47,954 bases of DNA from assembly GCA_036675345.1 (NCBI GenBank), contig JAKFFE010000030.1:1-47954 (forward strand), given 5' to 3'. Source of the DNA: JALYOC01 sp036675345 (GTDB taxonomy: Bacteria; Myxococcota; Myxococcia; Myxococcales; Myxococcaceae). A program made the position numbers and the translations under genes. A model generated the notes under the pieces. It made no database searches and was not told the origin of the DNA. It saw only the letters and a program-made list of their open reading frames with translations. The first letter of the stretch is position 1. Each line of letters begins with the position of its first letter. Of this stretch, positions 43,202 through 47,954 are shown piece after piece.

Positions 43202-43642
43202 TCAGAGCGACTGGAAGTCGCTGGTCCGGGGAAGCCGGAGCATCGCGTCCCGCAGGGCGTGGGGGGGGACAATCGGCTTGCGGGCGGCGATGTCGAACCA
43301 CAGCACCAGGCTCTCCACCGAGGCGCACAGCTTGCCGTCCCATTCGGTGAAGAACTGGTTGCGCAGCCTCATCTTGCGGGCATCGTCGGTGGAGGCCGCC
43401 ACCGAGAGATCCACCCGGAAGGCCTCCAGCAACCGCAGCTCCTTGCGGTAGGTCAGCTTGTCCTCCAACACCACCGGGCCGATCTGCCGGCGGATGAACT
43501 CCGCCATCGGCCACCCGTTGGCGTCCAGGTAGCGGACCCGGGTCTCCTCCGCGCAACCCAGGTAGGCGGCGTTGCGCATGTGCTGGTTGAAGTCCATGTC
43601 CACCCAGCGGGCGCGGAAGCTCTCGGAGAAGGCGGTGCTCAT
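43202..43642 (-). CDS. Hot-dog-fold acyl-CoA thioesterase
   Basis: A 146-residue protein. FSESFRARWVDMDFNQHMRN is the 4HBT-family active-site opening (R-W-V/x-D-M-D, N-x-H-M-x-N). YRKELRLLEAFRVDLSVAAS and MRLRNQFFTEWDGKLCASVE form the central beta sheet, and IVPPHALRDAML ends it. This is the YbgC/FadM-like 4-hydroxybenzoyl-CoA thioesterase class, which hydrolyses acyl-CoA to free acid and CoA. The start at 43640-43642 fits the family; a longer upstream frame is poor in composition. With the acyl-CoA-binding protein just downstream, a shared fatty-acyl-CoA role is likely. Confidence 0.93.
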   Translation of the reverse strand: MSTAFSESFRARWVDMDFNQHMRNAAYLGCAEETRVRYLDANGWPMAEFIRRQIGPVVLEDKLTYRKELRLLEAFRVDLSVAASTDDARKMRLRNQFFTEWDGKLCASVESLVLWFDIAARKPIVPPHALRDAMLRLPRTSDFQSL

Positions 43643-43960
43643 CGGGGGAAGGTTGGCACCGGGAGGAGCGGGCCGTACCTGTACCGGAAGGCAGCGAGGG
43701 CGTTGGGGGGAGGACTGGGGAATTTGGGGGAACTTTGTCTCTGAAGACAAGTTCCACGGTGTTTTTGGCCGAAAAGCAGGGGGGAACGCGTCTCTGGAGA
43801 CAAGTTTCCCTCAGGAGCCCCGGTGGGTCCGCCACTGCTCGTTGGAAGCGCCTCGACCGCGAACAGCCGGCCGATGGTCGTCGACTGCGCCCCCTCAAGA
43901 GCGCTGACGAAAGACGGCGCCCGGCTTGTTGCTTGAAGATTGGGTGCCCATCAACCCGGT
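43643..43960. other. 318-bp non-coding gap holding repeat copy B
   Basis: It contains the dispersed hairpin repeat (43729-43815) and GC-rich flanking DNA. I see no gene. Open frames here end against the repeat. Confidence 0.5.
43729..43815 (-). repeat. Dispersed hairpin repeat, copy B
   Basis: It is in inverted orientation to 22249-22338 and aligns with its complement throughout. It has AACTTTGTCT/AGACAAGTT and GTCTC/GAGAC stems, and the conserved centre CACCGTGGA (minus strand). It is intergenic, as is copy A. Confidence 0.6.
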
Positions 43961-44479
43961 TCAGGGCAAGGGAACCATGCTGGGCAGGGTGACCCCGCCA
44001 CGGCGCACTGTCACCCGGGGCGGCTGGGTGGAGATCACGTCGATCACCCGGTTCTCGGTCCACACCCGGTAATGGAGATAGGGCCCGCCGGCCACCAGCG
44101 GACCGAGACCATGGGTGTTGAAGAGATCCAGGAACGGCGAGCGGCTCAGGACCTGGAGTTTCCCCTCCCCTTCCACGACCTCCTTGCTGTTGGCAACGGA
44201 GTAGGACTCGTCGGTCACCATATGGGCCAGCACCCGCTCGAAGCCCACCGTCACCACCCGGCCATTGGGCACCGGGACAATCCGCCGCGCCGAGCGGAGC
44301 AGCTCCGAGACCACGTCCGAGAGCCGGGTCTTCCGGTTGGGTGCCGACTCCAGGGCGGGTTGCCCGGGTGCATCCGGCGCGGACTCCGCACCGAGTTCGA
44401 TCAGGGTCAGCTCCAGGGTCCCTTCAAAGCGCAGCCCGCGCAGTTCCCAGGACTCCCCGTCATCGAGCGGTGAACGCAT
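43961..44479 (-). CDS. Hypothetical protein
   Basis: A 172-residue protein beginning MRSPLDDGESWELRGLRFEG, with no signal peptide and no obvious ribosome-binding site. It is rich in beta strands (VVTVGFERVLAHMVTDESYS, GPYLHYRVWTENRVIDVIST) and has no Cys. Codon choice and GC bias fit neighbours, so I accept it as real but with reduced confidence. It does not match any family I know. It lies downstream of the TPR lipoprotein gene on the same strand (93 bases), possibly co-transcribed. Confidence 0.6.
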   Translation of the reverse strand: MRSPLDDGESWELRGLRFEGTLELTLIELGAESAPDAPGQPALESAPNRKTRLSDVVSELLRSARRIVPVPNGRVVTVGFERVLAHMVTDESYSVANSKEVVEGEGKLQVLSRSPFLDLFNTHGLGPLVAGGPYLHYRVWTENRVIDVISTQPPRVTVRRGGVTLPSMVPLP

Positions 44480-44572
44480 GGAGGGGATTGTCGCCGAAGC
44501 GGGCCGCCGCCGTCAGCGGAGTTCGTCGGTCGAGACCTTCGTCCGCTTCACGCGCAGGACGGGCGCGGCCCG

Positions 44573-45436
44573 CTACCGAGGATTCCGCAGCTGCGCGACC
44601 TCGAACTTCGCTGCCCGGACCCGCTCCAGGGCCACGTAGTAGATGGACTTGGAGTTGATCCGGGTGGCGTTGAGGAGCAGCTCCTCGGCGCGGTCGTAGT
44701 TGCCGCGGGCCTCGTCCAGCACCGCCAGGTTGTAGAGGGCGGGGGCGGAGTTGGGGGAGCGGGCCACCGCGTCGGAGAAGGCGGCGTGGGCACCGTCGAA
44801 GCGGCCCTGGTCACACAGCTCCACGCCGGGCTTGGTCACCGGGTCGGTGGTGTCCAGCTCCACCTTGTCCCAGACCCGGACCGGCTGCAGATCCTCGATG
44901 AACACCTGGGCCACCTTGCGGGAGGCACGGAGGATGGCCTCCGCCTCGTTGGGGGCGTTCACCGAGGCCCAGTAGGTGTCGGTGAAGATGCGGGGGGCGT
45001 CCTTGTTCTTTCCGTCCAGCAGCTCCAGCCGGATGTGGAGGGTGCCGCTGCCGGAGCCCCGCTGCAGCGGCGGCGGCCCGCGGTACTTCCACTCGGTGGG
45101 GATCACCCGCACCAGGGTGTCGGCGCCGCTGGCGTCCACCAGGGTGAACTGGGACTGCTGCAGCCCGCGGTACAGCTCGGTGCGGACCGGCTCCACCGCC
45201 ATCTCCGGCTGGATCACCTGCCCCTGGGTGAAGGCGAGCACGGTGTTCGCCGCCTCGGTGAGGTTGGGACCGCCGGGAACCGGGGGCGCGGCCTCCACCT
45301 GGACGCCGATCTTCCGGTCGGTGGAGAGGTTCACCCGGGCCGGGCGGGTGCGCTCGATGCGGATGTTGTGCGCGCAGCCGGAGGTGATCACCAGGGCGCT
45401 GACCACCAGGGAGAAGCGGGAGAAGGGCTGGAACAT
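44573..45436 (-). CDS. TPR-containing lipoprotein
   Basis: A 287-residue protein. The ATG at 45434-45436 gives the lipoprotein signal MFQPFSRFSLVVSALVITSG with lipobox ITSGC, Cys at 21. A beta-rich domain spans about residues 30-190 (RVNLSTDRKIGVQVEAAPPV, then RVIPTEWKYRGPPP and HIRLELLDGKNKDAPRIFTD), resembling DUF4136/GNA1162-like lipoproteins. Residues about 205-270 hold one to two TPR-like helix pairs (GVELCDQGRFDGAHAAFSDA and ALYNLAVLDEARGNYDRAEE). TPRs mediate protein contacts, so it may be an envelope scaffold. Divergent from tex with 138 bases between starts. Confidence 0.88.
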   Translation of the reverse strand: MFQPFSRFSLVVSALVITSGCAHNIRIERTRPARVNLSTDRKIGVQVEAAPPVPGGPNLTEAANTVLAFTQGQVIQPEMAVEPVRTELYRGLQQSQFTLVDASGADTLVRVIPTEWKYRGPPPLQRGSGSGTLHIRLELLDGKNKDAPRIFTDTYWASVNAPNEAEAILRASRKVAQVFIEDLQPVRVWDKVELDTTDPVTKPGVELCDQGRFDGAHAAFSDAVARSPNSAPALYNLAVLDEARGNYDRAEELLLNATRINSKSIYYVALERVRAAKFEVAQLRNPR

Positions 45437-45574
45437 CGCGGGGACCTCGGCGGATGTGGAAACGGCGGGTAGACGGGCGGGCGGGCCCAAAGATTCAACT
45501 GGGAGTCATTATGGCCGGAGCGGACCGCTTTGGGGGAGACGGCGAAGCTCCCGGGTCGTGGTATCGCCAGGACC

Positions 45575-47824
45575 ATGACCCCCGTTTCCAAATCCGCCGA
45601 ACTGGTTGCGCGTGAGCTGTCGCTGCCGCTGAGTGGAGTCGCCCGGACCCTGGAGCTGATGGCGGGTGGAGCCACGGTGCCGTTCATCGCCCGGTACCGC
45701 AAGGAGGTCACCGGCGGGCTGGACGACGGGGAGATCCAGCGGATCCACGACCACGCCGCCAAGGTGGAGGTGCGCGAGTCCCGCCGCGCCAGCATCCTGG
45801 CCTCCTTGACCGAGCAGAAGGCGCTGACCCCGGCGCTGGAGAAGTCGGTCCGCGCGGCCGCCACCCTGGCCGAGCTGGAAGACCTGTACCTTCCCTACAA
45901 GCCCAAGCGCCGCACCCGCGCCCAGACCGCCCGCGAGCGCGGGCTGGGACCGCTGGCGGAGCTGCTTCTGGCGCAGGCGCCGTCCGCGCCGACGCGCGAG
46001 GCGCTGGGGGGCCAGTACGTGAACCCCGCCCAGGACGTCCCGGATCTGGAGGCTGCCTTCCAGGGCGCGCGGGACATCGTGGCGGAGACCATCGCCGAGC
46101 GGGCCGAGGTCCGCGCCCAGGTGCGGCGGCTGTTCGAGACCCAGGGCGAGCTGACGGTGGAGGTGGCGCGCGGCAAGTCGGAGGCGCCGGACCTGGCCAA
46201 GTACCGGGACCACCTGGGCCGGCGGGAGAAGGCGGCCCAGGCCCCTTCCCACCGGCTGCTGGCCGCCGAGCGCGGAGAGGCGGAGGGGTTGCTCAAGGTG
46301 CGGGTGGAGGTGGAGCGGCAGCAGACGGTGGGCGCGGTGCGGCCGCTGGTCACCCGCCGCGGCGCCGCTCCGGTGCTGGCGCGGGAGGTGGAGCTGGCGC
46401 TGGAGGACGCGGTGGACCGGTTGCTGGAGCCGTCGCTGGAGAGCGAGTTCCGCCGCAAGCTGAAGGACCGCGCCGACGAGGAGGCGATCCGGGTGTTCGC
46501 CCAGAATCTGGAGAGCCTGCTGCTGGCCGCGCCGCTGGGGTCGCTGCCGGTGCTGGCGATCGATCCCGGGCTGCGCACCGGCTGCAAGCTGGCGGCGCTG
46601 GACGCGGAGGGAGAGGTGAAGGCCCTGGGGACCATCTTCCCGCACACCGTTCGGGAGGCGGAGGCCGGCGCGGCGCTGGCGGCGATGGTCAAGGCTCAAC
46701 GGCCGGGGGCGATCGCCATCGGCAACGGCACCGCCGGACGGGAGACCGAGGCCTTCGTGCGCAAGCTGCTGGCGGCCGGAGCGCTGCCCAAGGACCTGAA
46801 GGTGGTGATGGTCAGCGAGGCCGGGGCCTCGGTGTACTCCGCCTCCGAGCTGGCGCGGGAAGAGCTGCCGGAGCTGGACGTCTCCCTGCGCGGGGCGGTC
46901 TCCATCGGCCGGCGGCTGCAGGATCCCCTCGCCGAGCTGGTGAAGATCGATCCCAAGAGCATCGGGGTCGGGCAGTACCAGCACGACGTGGACCAGTCCG
47001 CGCTGGCCGGATCGCTGGACCGGGTGGTGGAGGCGGCGGTGAACCGGGTGGGGGTGGACCTGAACACCGCCTCCCCTACCCTGCTGCGCTACGTGGCGGG
47101 GCTGGGTCCGGCGCTGGCCAAGGCGATCGTCGCCTTCCGCGCGGAGAACGGGCCGTTCAAGACCCGCGCCGCGGTGAAGAAGGTCCCCCGCCTGGGAGGC
47201 AAAGCCTTCGAACAGTGCGCCGGCTTCCTGCGGGTGCGCGGAGGGTCCGAGCCGCTGGACCAGAGCGCGGTGCACCCGGAGCGCTACCCGGTGGTGGCGA
47301 AGATGGCCGAGGAGCTGAAGGTGCCCCGGGGCGCGCTGGTGGGGAACGCGGAGCTGGCGGCGAAGATCCCCTTGCAGCGCTACGTGGATGAGCAGTCGGG
47401 GATCGGGCTGCCCACCCTGCAGGACATCGTGGAGGAGCTGAAGAAGCCGGGCCGGGATCCCCGCGCCGAGTTCCAGGAGGTGGGCTTCGACGCCCAGGTC
47501 ACCGAGCTGGCCCACGTCCGGGAGGGAATGGTGCTCAACGGGGTGGTGACCAACGTGGCGGCCTTCGGCGCCTTCGTGGACCTCGGGGTGCACCAGGACG
47601 GCCTGGTCCACGTCAGCGAGCTGGCCAACCGCTTCATCAAGGACCCGGCGGAGGTGGTGAAGGTCGGAGACCGGGTACGGGTGAAGGTGCTCTCGGTGGA
47701 TCTCCCCCGGAAGCGGATGGGCCTCTCGATCAAGGCCCTGCAGCCGGGAGCCACCACCGCGCCCCCCTCCTCCGCCCCGGCCCCGCGAAAGCCCGAGCCG
47801 TTCAACGCCCCCCGGAAGCGATAA
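45575..47824 (+). CDS. tex: Tex-family RNA-binding transcription accessory protein
   Basis: A 749-residue protein beginning MTPVSKSAELVARELSLPLS. Domains in order: Tex N-terminal helix-turn-helix region (VPFIARYRKEVTGGLDDGEI, ELEDLYLPYKPKRRTRAQTA), a YqgF/RNase H-like domain (LAIDPGLRTGCKLAALDAEG, IAIGNGTAGRETEAFVRKLL), helix-hairpin-helix motifs (LNTASPTLLRYVAGLGPALA, FKTRAAVKKVPRLGGKAFEQ), and a C-terminal S1 RNA-binding domain (GMVLNGVVTNVAAFGAFVDL, VGDRVRVKVLSVDLPRKRMG). This is the full Tex layout. Tex proteins bind nucleic acid and affect transcription; the RNase H-like domain lacks proven nuclease activity. The ATG at 45575 matches the family start; upstream in-frame codons are rejected. 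Confidence 0.97.
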   Translation: MTPVSKSAELVARELSLPLSGVARTLELMAGGATVPFIARYRKEVTGGLDDGEIQRIHDHAAKVEVRESRRASILASLTEQKALTPALEKSVRAAATLAELEDLYLPYKPKRRTRAQTARERGLGPLAELLLAQAPSAPTREALGGQYVNPAQDVPDLEAAFQGARDIVAETIAERAEVRAQVRRLFETQGELTVEVARGKSEAPDLAKYRDHLGRREKAAQAPSHRLLAAERGEAEGLLKVRVEVERQQTVGAVRPLVTRRGAAPVLAREVELALEDAVDRLLEPSLESEFRRKLKDRADEEAIRVFAQNLESLLLAAPLGSLPVLAIDPGLRTGCKLAALDAEGEVKALGTIFPHTVREAEAGAALAAMVKAQRPGAIAIGNGTAGRETEAFVRKLLAAGALPKDLKVVMVSEAGASVYSASELAREELPELDVSLRGAVSIGRRLQDPLAELVKIDPKSIGVGQYQHDVDQSALAGSLDRVVEAAVNRVGVDLNTASPTLLRYVAGLGPALAKAIVAFRAENGPFKTRAAVKKVPRLGGKAFEQCAGFLRVRGGSEPLDQSAVHPERYPVVAKMAEELKVPRGALVGNAELAAKIPLQRYVDEQSGIGLPTLQDIVEELKKPGRDPRAEFQEVGFDAQVTELAHVREGMVLNGVVTNVAAFGAFVDLGVHQDGLVHVSELANRFIKDPAEVVKVGDRVRVKVLSVDLPRKRMGLSIKALQPGATTAPPSSAPAPRKPEPFNAPRKR

Positions 47825-47833
47825 CACGCGTCG

Positions 47834-47911
47834 TCAATAAAGGGGACAGCAACTGTCTCCGTTTTCAAGGGCAATCGCGGGCAGATCCCGGTTGCCAGGG
47901 TTAGGCGTCGG
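47834..47911 (-). pseudogene. Possible transposase C-terminal remnant
   Basis: On the minus strand, a short open stretch after an in-frame TAA (47912-47914) gives about 25 residues ending ENGDSCCPLY before TGA at 47834-47836. It looks like the tail of a transposase-like gene that is broken by the stop. It is too short to assign, and it overlaps the hairpin above. I regard it as a hint only. Confidence 0.2.
47842..47865 (+). terminator. Probable intrinsic terminator of tex
   Basis: GGGGACAG and CTGTCTCC form an 8-bp stem (one G-T) around a CAA loop, followed by GTTTT. It starts 18 bases after the tex stop. A similar GGGACAG..CTGTCC stem is also seen beside some REP-associated transposase genes, so a mobile-element origin is possible. 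Confidence 0.5.
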
Positions 47912-47954
47912 TTAGGCGGGCAGAGCCAGGGAGGCATCCCAGGCTTTGCCCGTT

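Overview
The window is GC-rich DNA (roughly 70% by eye) that looks like a chromosomal segment of a predatory or social delta-type bacterium, most probably Myxococcota (Myxococcus/Archangium/Stigmatella-like). This is inferred from gene content: cysteine-rich 'CGDG...CDDGN' lipoproteins, a hybrid REC-kinase-REC protein, an FHA protein, type-II-secretion-ATPase N-terminal (MshEN-like) domains on regulatory proteins, a bacterial acyl-CoA-binding protein, S9 peptidases and a lamin-tail domain. No 16S or other definitive marker is present; gyrB (36072-38534) would be the best phylogenetic marker.

Layout. 1-127 is the tail of an ISL3-like transposase and its probable inverted end, beside unusually AT-rich DNA. 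632-2830 carries a VOC (glyoxalase-fold) protein and a DUF2079 membrane protein. 2959-4182 is a GH103 lytic transglycosylase with a nine-unit peptide repeat, followed by an array of about 62-bp tandem repeats and a 1568-residue surface lipoprotein fusing cysteine-rich repeats, an amidohydrolase, thrombospondin type 3 repeats and a lamin tail. 9497-15334 holds msrB plus an FKBP, a metallophosphatase, an S9 peptidase, a PGPGW membrane protein, an alpha/beta hydrolase with Asp at the nucleophile position, and slyX. 15356-17571 is signalling (FHA; REC-HK-REC). 17615-22149 holds a cytochrome c, a saccharopine-dehydrogenase-like oxidoreductase, a second S9 peptidase and a small coiled-coil protein. 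22150-23897 is an accessory stretch with a dispersed hairpin repeat, an HEMAH metallopeptidase and a 99-bp tandem repeat.

23898-27574 has a secreted protein, a VOC protein next to an ECF sigma factor with a SnoaL-like tail, and a cardiolipin-synthase-like phospholipase D. 27706-31846 is a signalling cluster: a PAS histidine kinase convergent with an MshEN/pseudo-receiver protein, which is divergent from an MshEN/GAF/degenerate-cyclase protein. A PilZ protein at 34782-35207 adds to the apparent c-di-GMP theme. A tRNA-Gln lies directly before a degenerate archaemetzincin. gyrB follows, then an envelope operon (42694 to 38752) of a zincin-like protein with lost Glu, a CsgG/TolB-like protein and a large cysteine-rich lipoprotein. 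The right end has an acyl-CoA-binding protein and a thioesterase, a TPR lipoprotein and tex.

The parts I find most worth pursuing are the MshEN/pseudo-enzyme signalling pair, the two zincin-like genes with degenerate catalytic motifs, the dispersed hairpin repeat present in two inverted copies, and the tandem array in front of the big lipoprotein. I did not find a clear defence island, CRISPR array or prophage.
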